Part shown: piece after piece, positions 24,301-31,025 of the stretch
How positions within the stretch are numbered: position 1 is the stretch's first letter
Layout of the letters: every line of letters begins with the position of its first letter
Program-made: the position numbers and the translations under genes
Assembly: GCF_902459465.1 (NCBI RefSeq)
Contig: NC_047063.1
Location: 10,167,343-10,231,342, forward strand
Source of the DNA: Asterias rubens
Taxonomy: Eukaryota; Echinodermata; Asteroidea; Forcipulatida; Asteriidae
Length of the DNA stretch: 64,000 bases
Direction of reading: 5' to 3'
The notes under the pieces: generated by a model
Seen by the model: the letters and a program-made list of their open reading frames with translations, nothing else
What the model was told of the DNA's origin: nothing
Databases searched by the model: none

Positions 24301-26093
24301 GGTGTATCTCTTTACCAGCCAAAATTAAATTGAGTTTGAATTGTTGTGGCTGGTGACCCAATAAATTTTTGCCTTGCAAAGTAATCTGTCAAGCAGTATT
24401 TTCTACTTAACAGCTTTATGAAATTGGGCTGAGGTCTCAATTGGAAGGTACATGTATTGGTCTTGCTCTGAGGTAATTTGCCATCATATCAATTTGATTT
24501 TCAACACTCTCTTTGACACTTACCATTCCAGCAATCTGTGCAGCGAGATCGTCTTCATTTCCGCTTCGTTTAACAGCCTCTCTGCCTTTCTGCTTCATGG
24601 CCTGAATCCCTGACTTGGAGCGAGTACCCATTTTGCTTCCCTTCTTCCCAGAAGTAACTCTCTTCCCACAGTTCTTATCCTCCTGTCAAGAACAAATTGA
24701 CAATATGGAGTTGATTAAAAGGCATTGCAATATTCTTCAATGTTACAATTGCGGCTGCAAAAGACAAGAAAACAATAGAGGGTGACTACTCACATCTGTC
24801 ACTTGAGCAGTTTTTCAAAAGATCATAAACTTTTGTTAAATGAACACATTGCCTTAGTACCACTATCAAGTTCGTTTAAAGTAAAATTCGGCTGGGGTGG
24901 ACAAAAAAACCATAGAGGTGTCCATTCACATCTGTCACCCCAGTAGTTTTTCAAAAGATCACAAACTTTTTTTAAATGAACACATTGCCTTAGTACCACT
25001 ATCATTCTCGTTTAAAGTAAAATTCGGCTGGGGTTGACAAAAAAACAATTGAGGTGTTCTCTCACATCTGTCAAGTCAGCAGTTTTTCAAAAGATCATAA
25101 ACTTTTGTTAAATGAACACATTGCCTTAGTACCACTATCATGTTCGTTTAAAGTAAAATTCGGCTGGGGTTGACAAAAAACAATAGAGGTGTCCTCTCAC
25201 ATCTGTCACATGAGCAGTTTTTCAAAAGATCACAAACTTTTGTTAAATGGACACATTGCCTTAGTACCACTATCGTGTTTGTTAAAAGTAAAAACCTTTC
25301 TCAAAACTTGTCTGTTTTTATTATTATTATTAAAGGCACTGGACACTTTTGGTAATTGTCAAAGACCAGTCTTCTCACTTGGTGTATCTCAACAAGTGCA
25401 CAAAGAAACAAACCTTTCAAAATTTGAGCTCAATTGGTCGTCGAAGTTGCGAGATAATAATGGAAGAAAAAACACCCTCGTCACACGAAACTGTGTGCTT
25501 TCAGATGCTTGATTTCGGGACCTCAAATCTATTTCTGAGGTCTCGAAATCAAACTCAAATAAAATTATTTTAATGGAAAATTACTTCTTTCTCGAAAACT
25601 ATGTTAATCCAGAGGGAGCTGTTTCTAACAATGGTTTATACATGTACTTTTAACAGCTCTCCATTGCTTGTTACAAAACAAGTTTTTATGCTAATAATTA
25701 TTTTGAGTAACTACCAATAGTGTCCAGTGCCTTTAAAGCCTGGTTCATACTGCCTGCGAATGCAAATGCGATACAAATGTTGATGTCACAAATTCGCAAC
25801 AAATGAAATGTCAAATTTTCCAAACAAATGGACTGTGTTCAACTCCTGCCATGTGTCGTAAAAATGTACTTTGCATTAGCATTCGCAGGAAGTATTAACC
25901 TGGCTTTACTTGTGGGTTTTCAAGAACAGAACAAATAGTAGACATGTTAGATACTCACAGCTGTTGGTTGGTGGCCAGATGCACCTTGTGGTGGATGTTC
26001 ATCTTGTTGAGACTGACTTGAGGTCTGCTGAGGTGATGCTTCTCCTTTGGATTGTGCATCCTGTCCAGCTGGTTCAACAGCCGGTGTCTCCAT
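2298..26093 (-). CDS. HDAC6: Histone deacetylase 6, 5' part of gene (19 exons, 3' end outside window)
   Basis: Class IIb deacetylase; in animals HDAC6 removes acetyl groups from tubulin and other cytoplasmic proteins and has two catalytic domains. Exons read in order on the minus strand: 26093-25959 (ATG), 24682-24524, 24278-24244, 22854-22707, 21581-21541, 21369-21273, 20563-20492, 19410-19385, 18423-18319, 9411-9343, 8916-8790, 8418-8353, 7624-7565 (or 7501-7442), 6551-6462, 5393-5287, 5139-5072, 3961-3796, 3371-3324, 2385-2298. Every junction has AG/GT ends and matching phase; the sum is 1,707 nt (569 codons). Domain 1 shows [26 protein letters not shown] and LEGGYN, the zinc and catalytic motifs. 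A second domain begins with [10 protein letters not shown] and QHPERPDRI, which separates HDAC6 from single-domain HDAC10. The rest of domain 2 and the ubiquitin-binding zinc finger must lie beyond the left edge. Confidence 0.93.
3450..3540 (-). repeat. tRNA-derived SINE fragment
   Basis: On the minus strand there is an A-box-like stretch (TAGCTTAATTGAGAGC) and a B-box-like stretch (GGTTCAGGTCC) at tRNA spacing, followed by CAGTCAAT and an AT-rich tail. A related B-box-plus-tail piece lies at 53591-53690 on the plus strand, which points to a dispersed SINE rather than a tRNA gene. Confidence 0.5.
3796..5139 (-). CDS. HDAC6: HDAC6 end of domain 1 and inter-domain linker (2 exons)
   Basis: Exon 5139-5072 encodes [20 protein letters not shown], the helix that closes deacetylase domain 1 in HDAC6 (vertebrate counterpart reads ALEALEPFWEVL). 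Exon 3961-3796 encodes an acidic, serine-rich linker containing [20 protein letters not shown], in which the 12-nt piece coding DKLI is repeated in tandem. The donor after the second exon is gtttgt, weaker than the others. Phases (1 in, 1 out; then 1 in, 2 out) join exactly to the exons on either side. Confidence 0.82.
4092..4443 (+). repeat. MITE family A, copy 1
   Basis: Dispersed ~350-430 bp nonautonomous element with inverted ends: it starts TTTAAAGGCAGCGGACACTA and ends near CAGTGTCTTTAAA. The interior has the family hallmarks: AGCATAAAACC, ACGGCTCCCTCTGAAGTAA, GATTTCGAGACCTCA, CACACAACTTCGTGTGACAA and TTTCACAGGTTTGTTATTTTATGC. No coding capacity is visible. Confidence 0.8.
4587..4983 (+). 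repeat. MITE family A, copy 2
   Basis: Same orientation as copy 1 and only ~140 bp from it. Starts TTTAAAGACACTGGACACTA; the right end (ACCAATATTGTCAAGTG) is decayed. The central 'gacctcagtgtttgaatttaaggtc' hairpin is intact. Confidence 0.78.
5287..9411 (-). CDS. HDAC6: HDAC6 deacetylase domain 1, second half (6 exons plus one duplicate)
   Basis: Exon 9411-9343 gives [14 protein letters not shown] with the zinc-binding Asp and His. Exon 8916-8790 gives [16 protein letters not shown] and NINVPWNE; exon 8418-8353 gives [18 protein letters not shown]. Exon 7624-7565 carries CCGFDA, whose Asp is the third zinc ligand. Exon 6551-6462 gives [19 protein letters not shown], and 5393-5287 gives GGYN with the transition-state tyrosine, then [10 protein letters not shown]. 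All metal and catalytic residues of an active class II deacetylase are present, so domain 1 looks functional. The exon at 7501-7442 is a second copy of the zinc-ligand exon and is listed separately. Confidence 0.93.
5552..5905. repeat. Foldback element in HDAC6 intron region
   Basis: Outer inverted arms GACCCTTCCCATGAA / TTCATGGGAAGGGTC and inner arms TACGCCTCTCTTAATA / TATTAAGAGAGGCGTA enclose about 350 bp. The interior has no open frame of note. It looks like a nonautonomous DNA element. Confidence 0.6.
6981..7337 (+). repeat. 177-bp tandem duplication, then short TAGTGCAACC repeats
   Basis: The stretch from GTGCACTGGGTT to AAGTGCAACCTTTCTGT occurs twice in a row (6981-7157 and 7158-7337), with few differences. 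It contains TTTACGTCCCATCTGAAAGA and AGTGTCTTGCTTAAGGACAC, which look like a tRNA-SINE tail; a similar piece is at 41190-41240. Just after it (7340-7410) 'tagtgcaaccttttta' is repeated about four times. Confidence 0.65.
7442..7501 (-). CDS. HDAC6: Duplicate copy of HDAC6 zinc-ligand exon (possible mutually exclusive exon)
   Basis: This 60-nt exon repeats the exon at 7565-7624: same length, same phase 0 at both ends, its own acceptor (ccatttcacag) and donor (gtaaag). The two differ at 5 of 60 bases, of which 4 change the protein: D to H, E to A, I to T and E to K. The zinc-ligand motif CCGFDA is kept in both. The 63-nt intron between them is short. Inclusion of both would duplicate a core strand of the catalytic domain, so a choice of one or the other is the likely use. 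Residues ATGDPK in this copy are closer to the vertebrate form than EIGDPE in the other. Confidence 0.8.
9586..10746 (-). repeat. 3' LTR of the Gypsy element
   Basis: 1,161 bp. Inside it a ~59-bp unit occurs about three times (10417-10575, around CCCAGTTGGGTTGAATGG), possibly promoter or enhancer repeats. I saw no difference from the other LTR on reading. The 61-62-residue open frames inside occur in both LTRs and are not considered genes. Confidence 0.95.
10749..10760 (-). other. Polypurine tract next to 3' LTR
   Basis: AAAGAGGAGGGT in element direction, 2 nt upstream of the 3' LTR; expected primer for plus-strand DNA synthesis. Confidence 0.8.
11237..15241 (-). CDS. pol: Pol polyprotein of the Gypsy element
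   Basis: About 1,330 residues in one intact frame, expressed by -1 frameshifting from gag; there is no ATG at its head (the frame could start formally at GTG 15229). Domains in order: aspartic protease (LLDTGSS near residue 34); reverse transcriptase ([34 protein letters not shown]); RNase H ([15 protein letters not shown], ending NADALSR); integrase with HHCC zinc finger (H...H...CEDCARRK) and core ([32 protein letters not shown]); then a GPY/F-type module ([19 protein letters not shown]). The last ~150 residues form an acidic tail ending in a short basic patch (RRRKK). All catalytic motifs appear intact, so the element may be competent. Confidence 0.95.
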   Translation of the reverse strand, partial: RQWVVQGATAQPPVVSKAQSPVCFVHGGVHGVNVKFLLDTGSSVSIIHPHIWEQLPQDVRQSLRPCVESIVAAEGSVLQVLGCTEMVVRFGKLHRRHLVLVAPIMQAGILGMDFLMSHGGVLDLPRRKLTFSTQEIPLFSESVPSTCCRVSVGETVTLPARRETVIPGDLQFRNGCTYQGVLEPAGSFSSKDNGLLLGCTFISSEQNRVPLRIFNLQPEPAVLYKGTQIALLQPAEEVKDEPIESDDEDDLAPSLKELYERSSKLLDSDQKDILTDLMRQHSNVFSKSGELGRTNLVLHKIDTGNARPRRQPAQRLPHHQRAEAQQQVDEMLKASVISPSSSPWASPVVLVKKKDGSSRFCVDYRKLNEVTYKDAYPLPRIDDSLDALAGSQWFSSLDLTSGYWQVEVSPDDKEKTAFTTGSGLYEFNAMPFGLCNAPSTFERLMELILAGLQWKTCLVYLDDVLIYAPTFEEHAARLSEVFNKLEGAGLKLKPKKCSLFQQEVSYLGHVVSRSGIATDPEKTRRVKEWPTPCNLKQVRSFIGLCSYYRRFIKDFSRIGAPLYKLTHKNVRFNWTPECEYSFQLLKQKLTSTPILAFPDFSIPFIIDTDASGEGIGAVLSQIQNGQEKVIAYASRKLSKSEQNYSVTRRELLAAVHFMKYFKHYLYGRRFTLRTDHGSLRWLYNFKDVQGQLARWIEILGTFDFEICHRPGTQHKNADALSRIADNIVSSSTVIQQSQRSLSVPCCSVNHVFSGLNQDELSEMQRADKTLLPIINWKEEGDKKPSPTLVMSYGRETKGYWYIWEQLELKDGILYRRFEVNSTSVYQVVVPSAMKKDVMVQAHNVRTAGHLGQSKTVKKIQRSFYWIGWRTDVKRWVRQCEDCARRKSPAPKARAALKTSLVGAPLERVAIDIFGPLPRSKRGNRYILVVMDYFTKWAEAYPLRNQEAETVATIIVEQFVCRYGVPLSLHSDQGTNFESKVFQTMCRLLGINKTRTTAYHPQSDGLVERFNRTIQTMLSMYVREDQADWDVHLPYAMMAYRASEQETTGVSPNRMMFGREVSLPLDLLIPPQQSTSKKPENYATELYERLEKAFELARDKIKGEQKRQKRLYDAKLQGKPYTAGDKVWLYRYVRRIGLSPKLQSKWTGPYSVVKRISDAVYRIKHTANGNRIVVHFDRLKPCFTSPNLQVSEAATPAANEVTNSTKGLSELDELSQTPNVADGQDSFSKETPHIIDGPDAAEIVVNTAHGRDPDDEDGDVLDLESNHLQHNGERDTPDEKELVEDSFTDRQDENKVIDLPPICSPEESDVPSAGVRHQRRRKKPAWMRTNEFDVN
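15199..16464 (-). CDS. gag: Gag protein of the Gypsy element
   Basis: 421 residues from ATG at 16464 to TAG. Structural protein that packages the element's RNA. Residues about 155-260 match the retrotransposon Gag core ([45 protein letters not shown]). One CCHC zinc knuckle, [14 protein letters not shown], is at residues 376-389. The frame is intact. Its last 49 nt overlap the pol frame, which is shifted by -1. Confidence 0.93.
   Translation of the reverse strand: MASRRDDVGDHLSQTLRMLERELDQKLAVLGLAEVGSTPEPMGASIEEPGHMSLPTGRLRRTRGMNASDRTEPVNVGTPKFGVPLSTSSARVDFSLPQQTQSMGREPITVNTPANTNISDTNFNGDLRFDPRFAYSLSEQKVTKPVVQPDNYDGKTPFEDWLSHMELCANINNWTIEQKTKFLAVKLRGPALQVYTDLAHSKKQSYTELVQALKERFCPQGQVELFRAQLRARSRRKGESLQQLASEIRRLVLKAFPNVSSKFREEMGRDQFIEALDLPDVRIQVRRSKPSSLGKALTLALEEEAYLQLECNKNPLPKHVVASANEGTLNLLAEQSTQVNSDLENKLREIEQTLKELKRTVGSKPRYSATKFPFSCWECKEVGHRRAQCPKLVSQAMPKLQTPINEGNDSGLCKGPLPSPQ
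15241..15247 (-). promoter_or_regulatory. -1 ribosomal frameshift site between gag and pol
   Basis: Heptamer GGGAAAC read in gag frame as G GGA AAC, the canonical X XXY YYZ slippery pattern. Directly upstream the -1 frame has a TGA, and from the heptamer onward the -1 frame is open into pol. Two nt downstream CAGTGG can pair with CCACTG (15238-15233 with 15219-15214, 13-nt loop), and GGGG in the loop could pair with CCCC just beyond. The spacer is shorter than the usual 5-9 nt. Confidence 0.75.
16533..16549 (-). other. Primer-binding site, complementary to tRNA-Leu 3' end
   Basis: In element direction TGGTGGCAGCGGTGGGA, 5 nt inside the 5' LTR. Its complement TCCCACCGCTGCCACCA equals the acceptor end plus CCA of animal tRNA-Leu(AAG), as I recall that sequence, over 17 nt. 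Confidence 0.85.
16555..17715 (-). repeat. 5' LTR of the Gypsy element
   Basis: 1,161 bp, same start, end and internal ~59-bp repeats as the copy at 9586-10746. In element direction it begins TGTGACAGAATTTGG and ends GGTTTCGTTACA. This LTR should hold the element's promoter. Confidence 0.95.
17870..17990 (-). repeat. tRNA-derived SINE fragment
   Basis: On the minus strand ATGGGTTCAAGTTCCGGTCA resembles a B box and is followed by a tail like that of the tRNA-Leu SINE copies (GTGTCTCTAAGCAAGGCA). Confidence 0.4.
18319..22854 (-). CDS. HDAC6: HDAC6 deacetylase domain 1, first half (6 exons)
   Basis: Exons 22854-22707, 21581-21541, 21369-21273, 20563-20492, 19410-19385 and 18423-18319. They encode the domain entry (TGLVYDERL), the helical region (SLEYLESV...[21 protein letters not shown]) and the active-site RPPGHHA with the two general-acid/base histidines, followed by [14 protein letters not shown]. 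The 26-nt exon at 19410-19385 supplies LRNGFAIV; without it the arginine of RPPGHH is not formed and the reading frame is lost. Order and residues follow vertebrate HDAC6 domain 1 throughout. The last exon ends in a phase-2 donor facing the 8.9-kb intron that holds the LTR retrotransposon. Confidence 0.92.
19531..19650 (+). repeat. tRNA-Leu-derived SINE, degenerate copy
   Basis: Contains TATGGCCGAGCAGTCTA (A box) and GTGGGTTTGAATCCC (B box), then CTTGTGCCCTTGAGCAAGGC. Diverged relative to the copy at 22285. Confidence 0.6.
19748..19965 (-). repeat. MITE family D, partial reverse copy
   Basis: Begins AAGTCACCTGGAAGTGGTAT and runs to TGTGACGTCAATCGAGGCGCG. This is the reverse of the right half of the full copy at 23553-24163. 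Confidence 0.65.
20590..20917 (+). repeat. MITE family A, copy 3 (left end decayed)
   Basis: Recognised by ACGACTCCCTCTGAAGTAA, CTTGCAACTTCGATGACCAA, TTTCACAGATTTGTTATTTTATG and a right end GTGTCCAGTGCCTTTAAA. It shares its final TTTAAA with the start of copy 4. Confidence 0.7.
20913..21259 (+). repeat. MITE family A, copy 4
   Basis: Begins directly on the last bases of copy 3 (TTTAAAGGCAGTGGACACTA) and ends TGTCCACTGCCTTTAA, 14 bp before the donor of an HDAC6 exon. The two copies stand head to tail and share one TTTAAA. Confidence 0.78.
22284..22400 (+). repeat. tRNA-Leu(CAA)-derived SINE head
   Basis: Sequence from GCGTCATGGCCGAGCGGTTA to GGGTTCGAACCCAGTCATGA folds as a class II tRNA: acceptor arms GCGTCAT/ATGACAC (one mismatch), anticodon arm CCGGA-TTCAAGC-TCTGG with CAA, a long variable arm, and a perfect T arm. 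A diverged relative at 19531 and the repeat-like tail favour a SINE head over a working tRNA gene. Confidence 0.6.
23553..24163. repeat. MITE family D, full copy with THAP-like fragment
   Basis: Inverted ends TTTAAAGTCACCTGGAA and TTCCAGGTGACTTTAA, bounded by TTAA. The interior contains an ATG at 23825 whose frame begins [20 protein letters not shown] and stops soon after; this resembles the first finger-forming residues of a THAP zinc finger (MPxxC...GC). So the element may derive from a larger THAP-type transposon or have captured part of a gene. Confidence 0.6.
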
Positions 26094-26120
26094 GGTTGGA
26101 AACGTGCTAGTGTCTTCAAT
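24244..26120 (-). CDS. HDAC6: HDAC6 N-terminal exons 1-3
   Basis: Exon 26120-25959 starts after an acceptor (tttttag) with 27 nt of leader and then ATG at 26093, giving [12 protein letters not shown] and a Q/S/P-rich stretch. Exon 24682-24524 encodes a lysine- and glycine-rich basic segment (EDKNCGKRV...[15 protein letters not shown]) ending [10 protein letters not shown]. Exon 24278-24244 adds [11 protein letters not shown] and joins the next exon through a split glycine to read [10 protein letters not shown], the usual entry into deacetylase domain 1. The basic N-terminal tail of mammalian HDAC6 acts as a nuclear export/localisation region; that role here is inference. The acceptor before the ATG implies at least one more untranslated exon upstream. 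One candidate donor (gtgagt) on the minus strand is at 27779-27774. Confidence 0.8.
24770..25290 (+). repeat. Four tandem copies of a ~130-bp unit in HDAC6 first intron
   Basis: Each unit runs roughly from CTCACATCTGTCACTTGAGC through AAAAGATCATAAACTTTTGT, ACATTGCCTTAGTACCACTA and AAATTCGGCTGGGGT. Four copies follow each other with few differences. No coding sense is evident. Confidence 0.7.
25330..25737 (-). repeat. MITE family A, copy 5 (reverse)
   Basis: Near full length and inverted relative to copies 1-4: left end TTAAAGGCACTGGACACTTT, right end GTGTCCAGTGCCTTTAAA. It is directly followed by a second, unrelated MITE (family F). Confidence 0.8.
25737..25908. repeat. MITE family F, copy 1
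   Basis: Inverted ends AGCCTGGTTCATACTGCCTG / AGGAAGTATTAACCTGGCT enclose a stretch with GCGAATGCAAATGCGATACA. It adjoins MITE A copy 5, sharing the TTTAAA junction. A decayed relative is at about 40545-40712. Confidence 0.6.
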
Positions 26121-28546
26121 CTAAAAAACAAAAACAAAAAAACCTCTGGAAGATTCAGTAAGCAGGTAACCACAATTCTTGAATTCATTGAATGAAACAC
26201 AAATGGTTTGAACAACCATTCTGTGAAAAGGGGGGTTATAAAATACAAGGGTCCTGGTCGCACACTGCGCTGTCTTTATTTGTGGGATACATGTATACAC
26301 TATACATGTGGACGGTGGCTGTATTTTGCACCCCTTTCATAGACTCGTCGGGCCAACCATTCGAGTTATTCATGTATTGAATGTATTCTTGGCAACAAAA
26401 CAACCATGAGTATTGAGGAAGGATATTTCTTTTTTTTTAAAGAAATTTTTTCATGTAACTTTGCAAAAGGCATCACAAGCATTCTGAATGTACAGTGTGT
26501 TGGAAATTGTATGTAAAGAAACATCAGTTATTGCTGGCTAAAGAGCAAAACATGTTGATAAAAAAAGTTCGGGCCGGTTGTGATCGACGTGCAACGCGCT
26601 ATGCGTGAATGAGACTGAACTATTTGTAAAATGCAATATGATTATCATCAGCTACGAACACAACAGACATGACAGACAACAATACGCATTATCCTACAAA
26701 CAGCTGACTTGGTAATTGTACCGGAGTATTCCGCAAATGCTACTAACCAAATTGAAAGGTGACGTACATTCCTGGCGTTTCAATATATGTGATAAAAGGG
26801 GCAGGAGCTACTCATAATATCAATGATTGCAGTCCCAGTTTCCATTCAATTCAACAATCCGCCCGTGTGTATGGATGGGTGGTCCCCAGACGTTTATCGT
26901 CCTTCCAAACAATGAACCTCGATAGTCAGTGTCTCTCATTAATGTTTGGAAAAGAGGGCGGCAATCTTAAATTTGCGCAATTATTTTTTTCTCTTGGCGG
27001 CGCCCTTCAACGCATGCAGAAGATCCCAATCACAGCCAAGGAGAGCAGACAGAATCGTCAGTAATTGTTATCTCGAAGAAGATGGCCATTAAGAAACGAT
27101 GAAATCACAATATAATATTAAAAGGGGAATTTTTTGAAGTTGCGAGATTTCCCACCATCGACGGATAACTGACATGAAGAATTTCGTGAACAGAAAATGA
27201 ACTATCGTTGGCGGGCCAATGTGATGTGTTTTATAGGGGGAGTTGAGGATAGGAGTGAACCATGGGCATGGAGGTAGGAGTGAACCGACCAGCAGGGGAG
27301 CCGCGGATGAGATAAATCATGAGAAAGGACCCACGGATAGAGCAATGAGATACGGGTTAGTCGTGGCATCTCAAGCTGTACCAAACCGAGGTCGCACCGC
27401 GCCGAAGAAAGGTAGGGGCCTACACAAAAAAGCAACACACAGGGTCAGGATAGTGTATTCCACTTCTATTTTAGATAGTTGACATCAGCTTGTTTTTCTC
27501 ATATTATTTTTTGTATTATGTGTAGCTGTAGGTTTCCATCTCCTTATTGTACACAGCACAGAGTTGTCAATCAAAGAGGCAAAATGCAAAATAATGGCAG
27601 TCGAATCACCCTCCGAATAAAGCTGGTTGTCCACCAATACTTTTCCAAGTAATACATTGCAAAATGACTTCTGAATTTGTACCAGTTTTCATAGATTTGT
27701 AATTTTAAACTACATGGGTTTTTACAAAATGAAAGACTTCTTATGAATAAATGAATTTATTTTAAAAGAAATTACTCACGATTGTACATGTATCATCCAA
27801 CCTGTCTTCCTTTCCAAGTGGCAGAATGAGGCTCAAAGCCTACAACAGCTGATAATGATTAAGCTTGCAAAGCTAGCACAGCAAAATTTCAGGTTGTTTT
27901 TTTCAATGAACTTCTTTGAAAAACATGTGGTTTCCAAAAAGCCATACAACCGCACATCAAAAACAGGGTGTGTGCATCCAGCACAAGCTCTCTCAGAAGG
28001 AGTGTTCACATCCTACCAAACTCAATTGCTCTACCCCTATTGCCGTCCCATTAGCATACACTGTATTCCCTCACACAGCAAAAATCTCTTTCTTATTCAA
28101 ATCTACCCTTTGAATATGCAGTTTATTGGGTTAGGACTGAGACCATACACATCTGGGCGCGGTACTACACAATGGACATAATTACGGCCACTGGGTTCTG
28201 GACAATTTACAATACATGGGGAATGGGGTAACATGCAAATTAATAAGAAATAATTTATACTTAAACCAAAATACTGGTTTTTTTTGGTGACAACCAGCAT
28301 GCGACACTGTTCAACTTCAGTTTGCTTCTTCGCATGCACCCTGGTCCAGAAAATTTTGCGGGAATATAAAAAATAATCAAGTGGAAACACTTTTTGCTTT
28401 AAAATTTTCCCCAAACTAGTGATGATAGTGCCCCGACGTCATTAGACCATTTTCCGGATCTAATTATGGCCGCCATCGCTGAGGTATTTTGATGACGCGC
28501 GCACTGCATACAACTCTCAGCCAGTCACGGCTGACGGCTGTTCAAT

Positions 28547-28708
28547 AATGGGTGCGTTCGTTTCGTTTAGCTTCCCTGGGTCGACCCCGGTGTGAGGTGG
28601 GTTTTTTTCCAGGACGAACGTGGATAATTATCTGCACACGTTCGTCCTGGGAAAAAAAACCGTCAAACACCTGGGTCGACCCAGGGAAGCTAAACGAACG
28701 CACCCATT
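28547..28708. repeat. Foldback element of ~160 bp
   Basis: Arms 28547-28622 and 28636-28708 are near-perfect complements: AATGGGTGCGTTCG / CGAACGCACCCATT, AGCTTCCCTGGGTCGACCC and its complement, and CCAGGACGAACGTG / CACGTTCGTCCTGG. The loop is about 13 nt. Confidence 0.75.
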
Positions 28709-29146
28709 GTATTCATTGACCATAGTGAGGGCGGTGTTTTGGACTTTTGGACGTATTATTTTGTACGTCATTTGTGTACGTGAGGGTTCTGCCGCTTGAA
28801 CAAAATAATGCGAAGTTAACAGCCCAGATTTGTGGAAAAACATACGGGGAGTTAGTATGGTGTACGATTGTTGACCATTGTTGTGCACAAAAAGAAGCCA
28901 TGCCGTTGTGACACCATTCCGCAAGTAGGCCTAATGTGCTTTTTGGTGTGCTTTTCGATCCCCACAGAATGAGTGTTGTACACTATTGAAAGCACGTTGT
29001 CTATTTTATTTAAAAATGTCTGGCAAAAACAACGATGTATTATAAATGCGTGTGAAAATAACGAAATTAAATAAGCCATAGAACGAATGGGCAAAGAAGT
29101 TTCATTAACCTGAGGCCGACTGGTTTATTTTCATTTTCATTAAGCA

Positions 29147-29480
29147 GTTTAAAGGAACACGTTGCCTTGGATCGGTCTAGTTGGTCTTTGAAAAGCGTGT
29201 GTAACCGTTTGTTATGAAATGCACATGGGTAAAAAGATGTTGTAAAAGTAGAATACAATGATCCACACAAACATGCCTCGAAATTGCACGGTTTTCTTTT
29301 TACGTCGACGACTAACACGGTCGGCCATTTATGGGAGTCAAAATTTTGACTCCCATAAATGGCCGACCGTGTTGGTTCGCACAGTAAAAGGCAAACCTCG
29401 CAATTTCGAGGCAAACTTGTGTGGATCATTGTACAGTATTCTACTTTTAAAACATCTTTCTACTCCGTTTACACGGGTGT
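29147..29480. repeat. MITE family B, second copy, right end lost
   Basis: Left end TTTAAAGGAACACGTTGCCT; shares GTAGAATACAATGATCCACA and the central palindrome with the copy at 48000. The right inverted end is absent. The centre (29314-29373) is an exact 60-nt palindrome. Confidence 0.72.
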
Positions 29481-30165
29481 ACACATTGACTATATGAGAT
29501 GTAAACTAAACTGCGATTATGATTTCATCGAAAGTTGTTTAGCATTAATTTTGTGGTTTACATGTGGGGTAAACTTTCTTGTTTTGCCGCTCGGTTGTCA
29601 CAGTAAAGTGTATGTAACAAAGGCACAACATGAATGACTTAATGTCTTCGTACATTGAAACAAGTGTTTAAACTGTCGGATGAATTTTAAGAGAGCGTCT
29701 CTTCTGTAGTCGTTGAAAGTTATTCTTCGTAGGGGTGGAATTAAATGCAATCAGACCAAGTAATAACTTATTGTTATCCAGTCTCAGTTCACAGTTTGTA
29801 GGTACAACAGTTCCTCCATGGTCAATACGTTTTTTTTATATAGTTTATACATCGATGTCGTAGATCAGCACACGGTTTACTTTTCAATACAGTCTTTGCA
29901 TGAATGCGATATTAAGGTTTATTTGTCCTTTCCACGGAATAGCGTACATTACGAAGTGAACACACCTTTGACAACAACCTGGTGCAGCAGCCTAGCTGTT
30001 TTTCTTGTAGAGTGTTGTATTAGAGTTGAAATTGAGTTTTACGTGCATTAAAATGTGCACATTATGCCGAGTCTATACAATATGTTTCTCCAGCCGAGGT
30101 AGACCGTGGCTCTATGATCTGCTTCCCGAAGTATTTCCTGAAACAAAGACGTAGGAGTGCGTGAG

Positions 30166-30406
30166 AGTACACACTCTAAAAGCCCCGGGGTTAGAATTGA
30201 CCCTGATCCGGGCCGCAACCCGTGTGACATCCTAAGCCATTTTAGGTCAGGATGACCCGGAATCTGTGTCAGAACGACCCAGAACTGGGTCAAATTCACA
30301 AAGAATCCTTGTAGGGGAAGCCTGAATCATTTAAGTGGGTCAGGTCATCTATAGACCCCAGAGTTCGATTTGATTCTTGCCCAGGAGCATTTAGAGTGCA
30401 GAATAA
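30166..30406. repeat. Small element with ACACTCTAAA inverted ends
   Basis: Begins ACACTCTAAAAGCCCCGGGG and ends GCCCAGGAGCATTTAGAGTG. Between are several near-copies of GACCCGGAAT/GACCCAGAAC. The GACCCGGA motif also recurs at 33410-33440 and 42066-42085, suggesting a family. Confidence 0.5.
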
Positions 30407-31025
30407 AACATTATTTTATGTCTCATGTAATGTATAACAACTCCTTGTTTGTGGACGGACAGCAGGTTATACTCGAATTTTGGACCATTCTATTTTTTGC
30501 TGCTAAACAAACTGCACTGCTTGGCATGGACGGCCGAATGTTTGCAAAACATTCAATCGTGTTAAAAATAAATAATTGTTGTGACCACCTTTTAGTTGAA
30601 CAACATAAAATGTAGAAAACATCCCGTGATTATTAATTTTGGTTTGTACCCATTCACCGATGTGTGTTAACACCGAGTCCTGAGTTTTATATCCCGTGAT
30701 TAGTTGGTGTGTCCCCCCCCCCCCCCAACGAAAAAAACATTGTGTATTTTGTAACATTAAAATTAGTGCTTCCGTAATGTTGACAATAATTCATGAACTA
30801 AGCTTGATAGTGAGACGGAATTTGTAACTGACTCTGCCTTGGCTTACATAATTATTCCTGCATCCGAAAATCAGATTTCAGGTTCACTTTGCGCCATCTT
30901 CGGACATCTCAAGAAATGACCAGTAAGTGTTGATAGTACGAGTGCGGATTTGTTGTACACCGAGTTGTCAAAGTCTTTGTTGTAAAATGCATTTTGCGAA
31001 TGAAATTGTGACAAGCTTGTATACC

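Larger units (their letters stand above)
26121..31025. other. Intergenic region with foldback elements
   Basis: No coding gene could be supported. The first part (26.1-27.8 kb) should hold the HDAC6 promoter and leader; a minus-strand donor candidate (gtgagt) is at 27779-27774. The rest contains the 28547-28708 foldback, MITE B (29147-29480), and an element with inverted ends ACACTCTAAA / TTTAGAGTG at about 30166-30406 whose interior repeats GGGTCA-type motifs. Open frames up to 120 codons fall on the palindromes. Confidence 0.55.

Noticed and set aside
29067-29637. Overlapping frames of 79-120 codons on both strands with shared IYGSQNFDSHKWPT-type text
   Set aside because: They mirror each other because the sequence is a palindrome inside MITE B.
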